This document shows, piece by piece, positions 21,543 through 28,685 of a stretch of DNA of 28,685 nt. Every line of letters begins with the position of its first letter. Positions within the stretch are counted from its first letter, which is position 1. The position numbers were made by a program, and so were the translations under genes. Origin of the DNA: Desulfosudis sp034189195 (GTDB lineage: Bacteria > Desulfobacterota > Desulfobacteria > Desulfobacterales > Desulfosudaceae); the NCBI GenBank assembly GCA_034189195.1, contig JAXHVI010000035.1:1-28685 (forward strand), written 5' to 3'. Under the pieces are notes generated by a model. That model searched no databases and had not been told where the DNA came from. It was given only the letters and a program-made list of their open reading frames with translations.

Positions 21543-23181
21543 GACAGACCCCTTCTCCCCGGCCAGGGCTGGAAGCAATGGTTTTGGCCAGGCCGAAGAT
21601 GCCCTGGCAGATCCAGTAGGAAAATTCGGCCTCCCGCAGGGTATCGCCCCACAGCACCGGCCGAATGCCCTTCCACCGCTCCTCTAAAAAGTCGATGAGC
21701 ATTTTCGTGGCGTCGGTGCCGTCGGTGTGCCGGTGTTCGATAAAGGCCCCGGCGCTGCGGTAGGCACAGAACAGCCCCTGGCAGGGTCCCATGCCGATGC
21801 GGGTCCGGCGCCGCAGGTCCACGATGTCCTTTACATGCAGGTGTTTCAAGGCATAGGCCACCTCCCGGGAGGTGACCATTTCGCATTCGCAGATCAGGCC
21901 CGTGCCGCCGTCGCTCTCTTCAAGAATGTCATCGGCCCGTTTGCCGTGGCGGTAGTAGGTCGACTGGGCCACGGACTCGGAAAAGGGCAGGGCGCGGACG
22001 CCCCGGGGAACCGGTTCTTCCGATCCGGGCAGGGGGGTCGCAGCGGTGCGGCAGGGACGGTTTTCCCCCAGCTTCCGGCAGGCCAGGTTTACCGCTTTTT
22101 CCGCCATCAGCCGGGAGGTCATGAGCTTGCCCCCGGCAATGGTGATAAAATTTTTCACATGGTCCCGCTGCTGATGGTCGATGAGCACGATGCCCCGGGT
22201 GATGTTGCGGCCATGGGTCTCGCCGGGTGATGCGGCCACCAGGGGCCGGACCCCGCAGAAGGCCCGCAGCACCCGGGTGCGGGACAGGTTGGGCACAAGA
22301 CGTTCTCCTTCTTTGAGCAGGGTCCGGACTTCGTCGTCGGTGACCCGCAGATCGGAGATCGCCTCGTAGGAAATCCGTTGAGATGTGGTGCCGATCAGGG
22401 AGACGGTGTCCCCCGGCACCAGAATGTCGCCGTCGGCCGGTTTTCTGCACCGGTTGAGTACCACGTTGTTGATGCGGTAATCCAGGATCACCATGGCACC
22501 CTTGGAGGGGAACATGACCAGCTCGATATCAGCCATTCTGCAGAGTTCCTGGCACCACACGCCGGAGGCGTTGATCGCCACCTTTGCACGGACTTCAAAG
22601 GTTTCTCTGGTGCACCGGTCCAGGCACCGGGCACCGGCAATTGCATCCTGGTGGACGATAAAGCCGGTGACCCGGGTGTGGGTCAGGATTTGTGCCCCGC
22701 GCTCCGATGCGTCTAAGGCATTGGCCGACGCCAGGCGAAAAGGATCAATGGTGGCGTCCGGCACGGTGACAGCCCGGGTGACGGCGGGGTTCAGGTTGGG
22801 TTCCATGGCCAGGGCGGTGCTGACGTCGATCTCCCGGCAGGGAATGTCCGCCCTGCGACAGGCCTGCACCAGGGCGTCATGGTAGGCCGGGTCGTCCTCC
22901 GGAAGGGAAACGAAAAGGCCGCCGGTCTCTTCGATGCAGTGGCGGGCGATTTTTTTTAAAATCCGGTTTTCCGTGATGCACTCCACGGCGGATTCAAAGT
23001 CCTTGACCGCGTAGCGGGCACCGGAGTGCAAAAGGCCGTGGTTCCGCCCGGTGGTACCGGCGGCCAGGTCGGTCCGCTCCACCAGTACGCAGGGAATACC
23101 GCGCAGAGCGCAGTCCCTGGCCACGGCCGTTCCGGTGGCGCCGCCGCCGATGACAAGAATGTCGGTTGTGATCTGTTTCAT
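21523..23181 (-). CDS. glpA: Anaerobic glycerol-3-phosphate dehydrogenase subunit A
   Basis: The protein is 552 residues from ATGAAACAG at 23181, preceded by GGAAAGGG; the extra upstream frame (to 23286) is promoter and IS remnant. The FAD-binding motif GGGATGTAVARD starts at 12. RTDLAAGTTGRNHGLLHSGARY is the family's substrate/FAD segment. The C-terminus carries a BFD-like [2Fe-2S] domain with C431-x-C433 and C467-x4-C472. GlpA oxidises sn-glycerol-3-phosphate to dihydroxyacetone phosphate. It is first in glpABC, so electrons go through GlpB/GlpC to menaquinone. No glycerol kinase or transporter is adjacent. Confidence 0.94.
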   Translation of the reverse strand: MKQITTDILVIGGGATGTAVARDCALRGIPCVLVERTDLAAGTTGRNHGLLHSGARYAVKDFESAVECITENRILKKIARHCIEETGGLFVSLPEDDPAYHDALVQACRRADIPCREIDVSTALAMEPNLNPAVTRAVTVPDATIDPFRLASANALDASERGAQILTHTRVTGFIVHQDAIAGARCLDRCTRETFEVRAKVAINASGVWCQELCRMADIELVMFPSKGAMVILDYRINNVVLNRCRKPADGDILVPGDTVSLIGTTSQRISYEAISDLRVTDDEVRTLLKEGERLVPNLSRTRVLRAFCGVRPLVAASPGETHGRNITRGIVLIDHQQRDHVKNFITIAGGKLMTSRLMAEKAVNLACRKLGENRPCRTAATPLPGSEEPVPRGVRALPFSESVAQSTYYRHGKRADDILEESDGGTGLICECEMVTSREVAYALKHLHVKDIVDLRRRTRIGMGPCQGLFCAYRSAGAFIEHRHTDGTDATKMLIDFLEERWKGIRPVLWGDTLREAEFSYWICQGIFGLAKTIASSPGRGEGVCLADEFE

Positions 23182-23197
23182 TGCATCCCTTTCCAGC

Positions 23198-23225
23198 ATT
23201 ATATAGATAGTACGGCCACCGTCAA
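23198..23225 (-). promoter_or_regulatory. Strong sigma70-type promoter for glpABC
   Basis: On the minus strand TTGACG (23220-23225) and a perfect TATAAT (23198-23203) are 16 nt apart, giving a start about 10 nt upstream of the glpA ATG at 23181. The -35 box lies within about 70 bp of the truncated end of an IS4-type transposase remnant. It is among the best promoter matches in the window. Confidence 0.65.
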
Positions 23226-23269
23226 CAAGGGGGTCGGTGGCGCCCCGATATTCAACGCCGCCGACACGA

Positions 23270-23935
23270 TAAGCGACAAGACGCACGGGTGTTGGTGTTT
23301 GAATAGAGAATCAAACCGGGCATGATCCTGATACCCCCGATCTCCGATGCCGGTTTGCCCCGGATCAAGGATTTGACTGAAAAAGGGCCTTTCACCGCCT
23401 TTGCCGCCGGTCAAACAGAATTTGGCGGGAATGCCCTTGTTAATGTCAAACCCCAAATAGGCCTTGGCTTTTTTGGAATGTTTCCGGTAGTCGGCCCGGG
23501 TCATGGACAACACGGCGTCGATGAGAGATCCGTCGATGGCGATGAGATTTCCGGGATGACAATAGCGATCGGGCAGGACCCTGGATGCTTCACCGCAAAG
23601 GCCGTTGTAAACGAACTGGACTTGTTCCGGTCCCCGGTTGTTGATGTTGACTGCTTCGAAGAAGCTGCGTTTTTCGATGCCGTCCTTGGGCGCGATATGT
23701 TCACGGGCAAAACCATCTTCCTTGGGAACCCGGCTAAGATGCCTGCCCGACGTATGTTCTTCGAGATGGTAGAAGATCAACGCCTTCAACTGGTCTTCGA
23801 ATTCCATTTTCAATGGCCTGTCGCCTTTGGATTGAAGCACCGGCGCCGTTGGAACAAGTTTGACGGCCGGTTTATACAGTTTTTTAAATGACGGTGGTCG
23901 GCGGTGTTTGCGTGGCGTAAAGGATTGCGGAGTGA
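23270..23935 (-). pseudogene. IS4-family transposase remnant (N-terminal half)
   Basis: Minus-strand frame from about 23935 (after a TAA): SFTPRKHRRPPSFKKLYKP, LQSKGDRPLKMEFEDQLKAL, IFYHLEEHTSGRHL, LIAIDGSLIDAVLSM, DYRKHSKKAKAYLGFD and QTGIGDRGYQDHARFDSLF. These are the first two DDE-bearing blocks of an IS4-family transposase (IDGS and the DRGY segment). Homology ends near 23270. The second half, including the last catalytic Glu and the YREK region, is missing, with glpA promoter sequence in its place. No canonical start codon is obvious. The sequence just upstream (23940-24010, A+T rich) may hold the element's left end. Confidence 0.85.
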
Positions 23936-23945
23936 TTTATAACTC

Positions 23946-24280
23946 ATTGCAATAATTATTAATATTACAAGTCGCCGCGAAAATTTTTTCCTGAAAGTCA
24001 AGCAAAAAATTTACTTTTTTGAATTTTTTTCACCGTCTTGTTCATGCAGAAACCTGACCGGACAACACTGAGCTTGAATGGCAGCACCGTTTGTTTTGTC
24101 ATTTCTTCACTTCGTTAGACGCGATTGTTGTCTTGATAGCACATATCTACTTGAACAAACGAGGTTTTTCAATACTTTTCTTCACCAAACCCATAATAAT
24201 CGCGGATTCGGGGAGGCGCATCTTGAAAGGCCCGGCCGACCCGTGGCCTATGAGCATCGGGAAAAGTTCGAGTTTTTCAC
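23946..24280. other. Intergenic stretch without recognised genes
   Basis: This A+T-richer spacer lies between the IS4 remnant and the ETF operon promoter. Open frames of up to about 99 codons occur on both strands. None shows a recognisable motif, a convincing ribosome site or the codon bias of the neighbours, so I call none of them. The promoter at 24281 begins at its right edge. Confidence 0.5.
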
Positions 24281-24309
24281 TTGACCTTGCCCATGGCATC
24301 ATGTATGAA
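24281..24309 (+). promoter_or_regulatory. Candidate sigma70 promoter for the Fe-S/ETF operon
   Basis: TTGACC (24281-24286) and TATGAA (24304-24309) are 17 nt apart, about 85 nt upstream of the first gene. The remaining leader to 24393 contains a GGAAAGGAT ribosome site and no obvious structured regulator. Confidence 0.45.
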
Positions 24310-24393
24310 ATTCGTTTGATCAATAGAAGACTTATCCAGATAAAACCGGTCGGTTGAGATATGTAAAACCGTTTAAGGAAAGGATAAAACAGT

Positions 24394-26457
24394 ATGGAAC
24401 CAATCATTGCACCTGCGGATTTTTCGCTTTTCGGCTTTATTCCCACAGTGATCTTTTCGTTTCTGATCCCGGTAGTGGGCGTGGGGTGCTTTGCCTATAT
24501 CATGGCAAGGCGCATGGCCCCGCTGGTCAAGGCGGCGCCGGACAACCGGTTCGACCAGATTCCCCAGCGGATTATCGCGGTAATCAAGCTGTGGCTGCTC
24601 CAGTGGCGTCAGCCCCGCTACATGGTGGCCGGCGTGCTTCACATCATGATTTTTGCGGGCTTTCTGGTACTCTCCATCCGGTCCACGGAACTGGTGATCC
24701 TGGGGGTGTCGTCCAGCTTCAAGATTCCCGGGTTTAACACCATCATCGGCGACATTTACAACGTGTTCAAAGACTATGCCGCCACCATGGTGCTGGTGGC
24801 CTGTATCATCGCCGCCTACCGGCGCGGTATTGTCAAGCCGGCCCGTTACGCGGTGCCTGAAAAATACGGTCACGACCACACCGCTGAGGCGGTTTTTGTT
24901 CTGGGCCTGATTTCCACCCTGATGATTTCCGAAAGCCTGTTTGAAGCCAGTGAGCTGGCCGCGTCCGGTCATGAAAAGTTTCTGGCCCCCCTGTCCCTGG
25001 TCTGGTTCGAGCACCTCCTGCTTTCCGGGGCTTCCCAGGGCACACTGCAGACCATCCATATCGCTGCCTACTACGTGCATGACATCACCTTTTTCTTCTT
25101 TCTCTGCTTTCTGCCCATGGGCAAGCATTTCCATGTCATCACCTCGGTGTTCAACGTCTTTTTCATGCGCATGAAAAAGGGCAACATCAAGCCGGTGCGC
25201 CACGATATCACCGACGAACAGCTCGACGACCTGGAGTCCTTCGGCGTCAAGAAGATCGAGGATTTCACCTGGAAGCACATGCTGGATTTTTACTCCTGCG
25301 CGGACTGCGGCCGATGCTCAGACCAGTGCCCGGCCAATACTGTGGGCCGGCCCCTGTCTCCCCGGTTTATTACCATCAAGGGCCGGGATAAGCTGTTTGC
25401 CAACTATCCGCTGCGGGGCGCCTTTGCCGAGAGCAAACCCCTGATCGGCGATATCTACGAAGAGGCTGAAATCTGGTCCTGCACCACCTGCGGCGCCTGC
25501 GAACAGGAGTGTCCTCTGGGCATAGAATACATAGACAAGATCGTGGACCTGAGACGGGCCATGGTGGATGAGGGCATGGTGCCCCAGTCCCTGCAGAAGC
25601 CCCTTTCCGCCCTGGAAAAGCGCGGCAATGCCTGGGGCAAGATGGAAAAGAAGCGGGCCGAGTGGGCACAGGAAGAGGAGTTTGCGGCCCAGTGCCAGGT
25701 GAAGATTCTGGACGGCAAGGAGACCGCCGACACCCTGTACTTTGTGGACAGTATTTCATCTTATGACGACAGGATGCAGGCCCTGGCAAGGGCCACGGCC
25801 CGTATCCTGTGCGCGGCGGGCACCGATTTCGGCATACTGGGCAAGGAGGAAAAGGACAGCGGCAACGAGGTGCGGCGGTTCGGCGAGGAGATGCTGTTTC
25901 AGTCCCTGAAGAACCACAACATCGACGCCATTCTGAATTCCGGCGCCAAGCACATTGTCACCGCCGACCCCCACGCTTTTAACGCCATCAAAAACGACTA
26001 CCATAACGACGAACTTCCCGCCATTGAGCATCTTTCCCAGTTTGTGGCCCGCAAGATTGCCTCCGGTGAAATCCGGCTCAAAGGGGTGGAGGATCCAAGT
26101 AAGATTTACACCTATCATGATCCCTGCTACCTGGGCCGGCACAATGAAGTTTATGATGATCCCCGGAACGCCATGGATGCCATTCCAGGTCTCAAGCGGG
26201 TGGAGATGATCAAGAGCCGGGACCGCTCCTTCTGCTGCAGCGGCGGCGGACTGATGCTGTTCTACGAGCCCGAGGAGGAGGAACGCATGGCCGTGCTGCG
26301 GGTGAAGATGGCGGCCGAGGCCGGGGCCAACGTGATTGTCACGGCCTGTCCCTTCTGCCTGGTGAACATGGAGGATGCCATCAAGGTGGCCAAGATGGAA
26401 GACACGATGGAGGCGATCGACTTTTCCGAGCTTATCGCCCGGCATCTGGATGCTTAG
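24394..26457 (+). CDS. Membrane Fe-S ETF:menaquinone oxidoreductase (EMO-like)
   Basis: A 687-residue fusion. Residues about 1-265 form a NarI-like membrane domain with six or so hydrophobic helices and histidines placed for b-type hemes (VLHIMIFAGF, YYVHDITFFFF, GKHFHV). Two [4Fe-4S] motifs follow: C302-x2-C305-x2-C308-x3-C312-P and C363-x2-C366-x2-C369-x3-C373-P. A CCG domain region begins with DPCYLGRHNEVYDDPRNAM, has C614-C615-SGGG, and ends with TACPFCLVNMEDA. This layout with etfBA directly downstream matches the ETF:(methyl)menaquinone oxidoreductase that carries electrons from acyl-CoA dehydrogenases via ETF into the membrane in fatty-acid-degrading anaerobes. An HdrDE-like role is the alternative. 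The start has a GGAAAGGAT site. Confidence 0.88.
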   Translation: MEPIIAPADFSLFGFIPTVIFSFLIPVVGVGCFAYIMARRMAPLVKAAPDNRFDQIPQRIIAVIKLWLLQWRQPRYMVAGVLHIMIFAGFLVLSIRSTELVILGVSSSFKIPGFNTIIGDIYNVFKDYAATMVLVACIIAAYRRGIVKPARYAVPEKYGHDHTAEAVFVLGLISTLMISESLFEASELAASGHEKFLAPLSLVWFEHLLLSGASQGTLQTIHIAAYYVHDITFFFFLCFLPMGKHFHVITSVFNVFFMRMKKGNIKPVRHDITDEQLDDLESFGVKKIEDFTWKHMLDFYSCADCGRCSDQCPANTVGRPLSPRFITIKGRDKLFANYPLRGAFAESKPLIGDIYEEAEIWSCTTCGACEQECPLGIEYIDKIVDLRRAMVDEGMVPQSLQKPLSALEKRGNAWGKMEKKRAEWAQEEEFAAQCQVKILDGKETADTLYFVDSISSYDDRMQALARATARILCAAGTDFGILGKEEKDSGNEVRRFGEEMLFQSLKNHNIDAILNSGAKHIVTADPHAFNAIKNDYHNDELPAIEHLSQFVARKIASGEIRLKGVEDPSKIYTYHDPCYLGRHNEVYDDPRNAMDAIPGLKRVEMIKSRDRSFCCSGGGLMLFYEPEEEERMAVLRVKMAAEAGANVIVTACPFCLVNMEDAIKVAKMEDTMEAIDFSELIARHLDA

Positions 26458-26559
26458 CCCGAATATCCAGTTAAATATCCGGGTTGGAAGAGGAAAAACC
26501 TTATAGTCAGTGTAAGCGTAAGGGCAAACATAACTCGAAATAACGTTGGGAGGATGAAC

Positions 26560-27333
26560 ATGGAAATTTTAGTTTGTGTCAAACGGGTGCCCGACACCGA
26601 AGAGAACGAGATCACCATCAGCAGCGCCGGTAATGACATCGAGCGCGATGATCTTGTTTACTCGGTCAATGAATGGGACAACTATGCGGTTGAGGAAGCG
26701 ATTCAGATCGTGGACAAGGTGGGCGGCTCTGTAACGGTCGTCACGGTCGGTGATGATGAATCCGAAGAGGTGTTGAGAAGAGAGATGGCCATGGGCGCGG
26801 AAAAGGGTATTCTGGTCAGCGACGACGCCTTTAAAGGAGCCGACGGCAAGGGGATTGCCACGGCGCTTAAAGGCGTGGTGGAAAAGGAGAAGTATGACCT
26901 GATTCTTACCGGTGCCCAGGCCGATGACGGCGCAGGCCAGGTGGGCGGCATGCTGGCCGCCATGCTGGATCTGCCCTATGCCTCCCTGGTCAACAAGATC
27001 GAGGTCCTTGACGGCAAGCTCAAGGTGGGCCGGGAGATCGAGGGCGGCAACCAGGAGATGAACGAGATCGAGATGCCCTGCGTGCTTTCCATTCAGACCG
27101 GTATCAACGAGCCCCGTTACGTGGGTATTCGCGGTATTCGGAAAGTGGCCTCCGTTGAGATTCCCACTTTCAGCGCGTCGGACCTCGGTGTTTCCGCGAC
27201 GGAACCCGCCCTGAAGAAGGTCGACTACTTTGTGCCCGAAATGGGCGAGGGCGCGGAAATGCTGGAAGGCAGCGTGGAAGAGATGGCGGAGAAACTGGTT
27301 GAACTTCTTAAAGCCAAAGGAGGACTCAAATAA
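26560..27333 (+). CDS. etfB: Electron transfer flavoprotein beta subunit
   Basis: The protein is 257 residues. The ATG at 26560 (MEILVCVKRVPDTEENEI) is chosen because GGGAGG ends 6 nt before it; the in-frame ATG at 26554 abuts the ribosome site. EtfB binds AMP and carries the partner-recognition loop. Family motifs are KRVPDT near the start, AVEEAIQI, ILTGAQADDGAGQVGGMLAAML, and PCVLSIQTGINEPRYVGIRGIRKV. It lies 102 bp after the membrane Fe-S gene, and its TAA overlaps the etfA ATG by 1 nt (TAATG). It could be a carrier for acyl-CoA dehydrogenase electrons. Whether it is electron-bifurcating cannot be decided from this reading. Confidence 0.95.
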   Translation: MEILVCVKRVPDTEENEITISSAGNDIERDDLVYSVNEWDNYAVEEAIQIVDKVGGSVTVVTVGDDESEEVLRREMAMGAEKGILVSDDAFKGADGKGIATALKGVVEKEKYDLILTGAQADDGAGQVGGMLAAMLDLPYASLVNKIEVLDGKLKVGREIEGGNQEMNEIEMPCVLSIQTGINEPRYVGIRGIRKVASVEIPTFSASDLGVSATEPALKKVDYFVPEMGEGAEMLEGSVEEMAEKLVELLKAKGGLK

Positions 27334-28295
27334 TGGCCCAGATTTTTGCATATATCGCACATAAGGATGGAGTGGCGGATGACACCGCTTTAGAGTTGGT
27401 GACCGCGGCCAAGGCTATTGACGCCGGCGCCGATGTGACTGCTATTGTTGTGGGATCCGGCGTGGATGCGGTTTGCGACGCCGTGGCCGCCTCTTACAAG
27501 AATGTATGGAAGATCGACAAGGCCGACGTGGCCTATCCCAATGCCGAAATCATCCGGGCCATGCTGGTGAAGATATTGCCGGGCGACGCTATTCTGCTGA
27601 TGGCCCATGATACGTTCGGTATGGACCTGGGACCGGGTCTTTCGATTAAAATGGACGCTCCCTTTGCCCCTGACGTGGTGGGCATTGATGGCGTGGATGG
27701 CTCCACCCTGAAGATGGTCCGCCAGGAGTTCGGCGGTCAGGTCAGCACCCACGTGGCCTGCGACATCGTCTCCGGCGCGGTGATCACCATTCGGCCGGGC
27801 GCTTTTGCCGCGGATGAGAGCAAAAACGCCGGCGGCGCCGTGATGGACAAAACCGCCGATGCCGGTGACGTGACCGCCAAACGCAAGTTCCTGGAAGTGG
27901 TGGAAGCCGAAGCGGGCGACGTGGACATCACCAAGTCCGAGGTGCTGGTCTCTGTCGGCCGGGGCATCGAGGAAGAGGAGAACATCGAGATCGCCCGCGA
28001 GCTGGCCGAAGCCATGGGCGCGGATCTCTCCTGTTCGCGGCCCATCGTGGATGCCAAGTGGCTGGAAAAGTCCCGCCAGGTGGGGACCTCAGGCCAGACC
28101 GTCAAGCCCAAGGTCTACATGGCCATGGGTATCAGCGGGTCCTTTCAGCACCTGGGCGGCATCAAGGGCAATCCCTTTATCGTGGCGGTCAACAAGAATC
28201 CCAAGGCCCCGATTTTCCAGGTGGCCGATATCGGTATTGTGGCCGATATCCTGGAGTTTATGCCGGAGCTGACCGAAAAGGTGAAATCAGCGTAA
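27333..28295 (+). CDS. etfA: Electron transfer flavoprotein alpha subunit
   Basis: A 320-residue protein. The FAD-binding C-terminal domain is clear: VSVGRGIEEEENI, SRPIVDAKWLEKSRQVGTSG, KPKVYMAMGISGSFQHLGGIKG, and AVNKNPKAPIFQVADIGIV. It pairs with EtfB to form the soluble flavoprotein that would deliver electrons to the membrane Fe-S protein two genes upstream. AAAGGAGG precedes the ATG, and the start overlaps the etfB stop. There is no ferredoxin domain fused at the N-terminus, unlike some ETF alpha subunits. A strong terminator closes the operon. Confidence 0.95.
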   Translation: MAQIFAYIAHKDGVADDTALELVTAAKAIDAGADVTAIVVGSGVDAVCDAVAASYKNVWKIDKADVAYPNAEIIRAMLVKILPGDAILLMAHDTFGMDLGPGLSIKMDAPFAPDVVGIDGVDGSTLKMVRQEFGGQVSTHVACDIVSGAVITIRPGAFAADESKNAGGAVMDKTADAGDVTAKRKFLEVVEAEAGDVDITKSEVLVSVGRGIEEEENIEIARELAEAMGADLSCSRPIVDAKWLEKSRQVGTSGQTVKPKVYMAMGISGSFQHLGGIKGNPFIVAVNKNPKAPIFQVADIGIVADILEFMPELTEKVKSA

Positions 28296-28321
28296 CCGGT
28301 TTTTAGTACAGCAGTAAGATC

Positions 28322-28364
28322 AAAGCGGCGGCGGGGGCAACCCCACCGCCGCTTTTGTTTTTGT
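28322..28364 (+). terminator. Strong Rho-independent terminator of the ETF operon
   Basis: AAAGCGGCGG (28322-28331) and GGGG pair with CCCC and CCGCCGCTTT (28346-28355) around a GCAA tetraloop with one C/A mismatch. The hairpin is followed by TGTTTTTG. It lies 27 bp after the etfA stop. Confidence 0.9.
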
Positions 28365-28374
28365 GAATAAGGGT

Positions 28375-28402
28375 TCAAGGGGTCGAGGATTCGAGGATTC
28401 AA
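28375..28402. repeat. Short imperfect direct repeats (TCGAGGATT / TCAAG)
   Basis: After the terminator, TCGAGGATT CGAGGATT CAAG units follow each other between flanking GTTCAAGG and TTCAAG copies. The array is tiny, perhaps decay products of a repeat family. No gene is seen from here to 28514. Confidence 0.35.
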
Positions 28403-28514
28403 GTGAAAAGTTTTTGCCTTGATCATTGTACGACGCCGGAATTGTCTTGCACACGTCACTGCGCAGCGGAGCAATTTTGAAGTCGCCCTGCGCGGGGAAT
28501 AAATGAATAAATGG

Positions 28515-28583
28515 AATAAATGGGGACGTCCTTAAATAATTAAATGAATAAATGGGGACGTCCTAGAATAAATGGGGACGTCC
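28515..28583 (+). repeat. Three direct copies of AATAAATGGGGACGTCC
   Basis: Identical 17-mers AATAAATGGGGACGTCC lie at 28515-28531, 28547-28563 and 28567-28583. Copies 1 and 3 are followed by TTAAATAATTAAAT. The core contains the 8-bp palindrome GGACGTCC. The array ends 18 bp before the promoter of a Y1-type transposase gene. Tandem copies with a palindromic core next to such a gene suggest REP-like elements served by it, or recognition sites for it. Confidence 0.85.
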
Positions 28584-28600
28584 TTAAATAATTAAATAAC

Positions 28601-28629
28601 TTGACGCGCTCCTACCGCCCTGCTATTTT
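28601..28629 (+). promoter_or_regulatory. Candidate promoter of the Y1 transposase gene
   Basis: TTGACG (28601-28606) and TATTTT (28624-28629) are 17 nt apart, so the predicted transcription start almost coincides with the ATG at 28637. No Shine-Dalgarno is visible, so the message could be leaderless or poorly translated. Confidence 0.4.
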
Positions 28630-28636
28630 TTGATTC

Positions 28637-28685
28637 ATGCCAAGACAATCCAGATTAGACGCGCCGGGTGTATTACACCATGTGA
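28637..28685 (+). CDS. Start of a Y1/REP-associated tyrosine transposase (partial)
   Basis: Only 16 codons lie inside the window: MPRQSRLDAPGVLHHV. This is the typical opening of IS200-like/REP-associated tyrosine transposases (RAYT, Y1_Tnp fold), in which the start MPRxxRxxxPGxxxHV leads into the HUH region. The gene continues beyond 28685. The upstream repeat array supports the RAYT reading. Because of the very short visible part, other Y1 subfamilies remain possible. Confidence 0.75.
   Translation, partial: MPRQSRLDAPGVLHHV

Noticed and set aside
23322..23891. Plus-strand ORF of 189 codons opposite the IS4 remnant
   Set aside because: The minus strand carries unmistakable IS4 transposase blocks; the plus-strand product has none.
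24078..24446. Small ORFs in the spacer before the ETF operon (both strands)
   Set aside because: No motif, weak ribosome sites, and codon use unlike neighbours; kept only as an unassigned spacer.
28515..28583. CRISPR-like array at the three 17-bp repeats
   Set aside because: Repeats are too short, spacers are 4-15 bp and themselves repetitive, and no cas genes are present.

Overview
The window looks like chromosomal DNA of a GC-rich, strictly anaerobic, sulfate-reducer-like member of the Desulfobacterota (Desulfobacteraceae/Desulfosarcina-like). This is inferred from gene content: the siroheme-dependent heme pathway (AhbC, AhbD), CCG-domain Fe-S oxidoreductases, a Sat-CysC fusion, anaerobic GlpABC, and an ETF operon with a membrane Fe-S quinone reductase. 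No rRNA, tRNA or CRISPR array was recognised, and species identity cannot be read from the sequence.

Layout. 1-410: transposase debris (an IS1380-like end on the minus strand, then an IS66 remnant). 466-6971, minus strand: a GlcF-like Fe-S oxidoreductase, a ~124-bp inverted-repeat element, then an operon transcribed as ClpX-like AAA+ ATPase > ahbC > hemB > ahbD. 7052-8634, plus strand: a PilZ-PAS-GGDEF diguanylate cyclase with a perfect 18-bp palindrome in its leader. 8635-9432: more debris, an IS1634-like transposase remnant abutting the last ~85 nt of a group II intron (domains V-VI). 9486-9911: a secreted ComEA-like helix-hairpin-helix protein and terminator. 9960-14933: a polysaccharide-precursor cluster, namely a decayed capD/wbpM-type gene, rfbB, rfbA, rfbC (no rfbD), and sat-cysC with altered sulfurylase motifs. 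14962-18873, minus strand: an Mla/MCE lipid-transport operon (Cys-rich small ORF, STAS-MlaE fusion, MlaF, MlaD, PqiC-like lipoprotein). 18997-23225, minus strand: glpA-glpB-glpC with a strong promoter beside an IS4 transposase remnant. 24281-28355, plus strand: an operon for a membrane Fe-S ETF:menaquinone oxidoreductase plus etfB and etfA, closed by a strong terminator. 28515-28685: three copies of an AATAAATGGGGACGTCC repeat, a promoter, and the start of a Y1/REP-associated tyrosine transposase cut by the window end.

How it fits together. GlpABC and the ETF/EMO operon both feed electrons (from glycerol-3-phosphate, and probably from acyl-CoA dehydrogenases) to the menaquinone pool. The Ahb operon would make heme b for such membrane complexes and cytochromes. 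The rfb and sat-cysC genes would supply dTDP-sugar and possibly PAPS for a (sulfated) surface polysaccharide. The Mla operon maintains the outer membrane. The gene blocks are separated by several independent pieces of dead mobile DNA, so this stretch has been repeatedly invaded and trimmed.

The most interesting points are the ClpX-like unfoldase translationally coupled to heme synthesis, the repeat element that appears to supply the ahbD stop codon, the altered ATP-sulfurylase motifs, the Cys-rich ORF heading the Mla operon, and the repeats next to the Y1 transposase.
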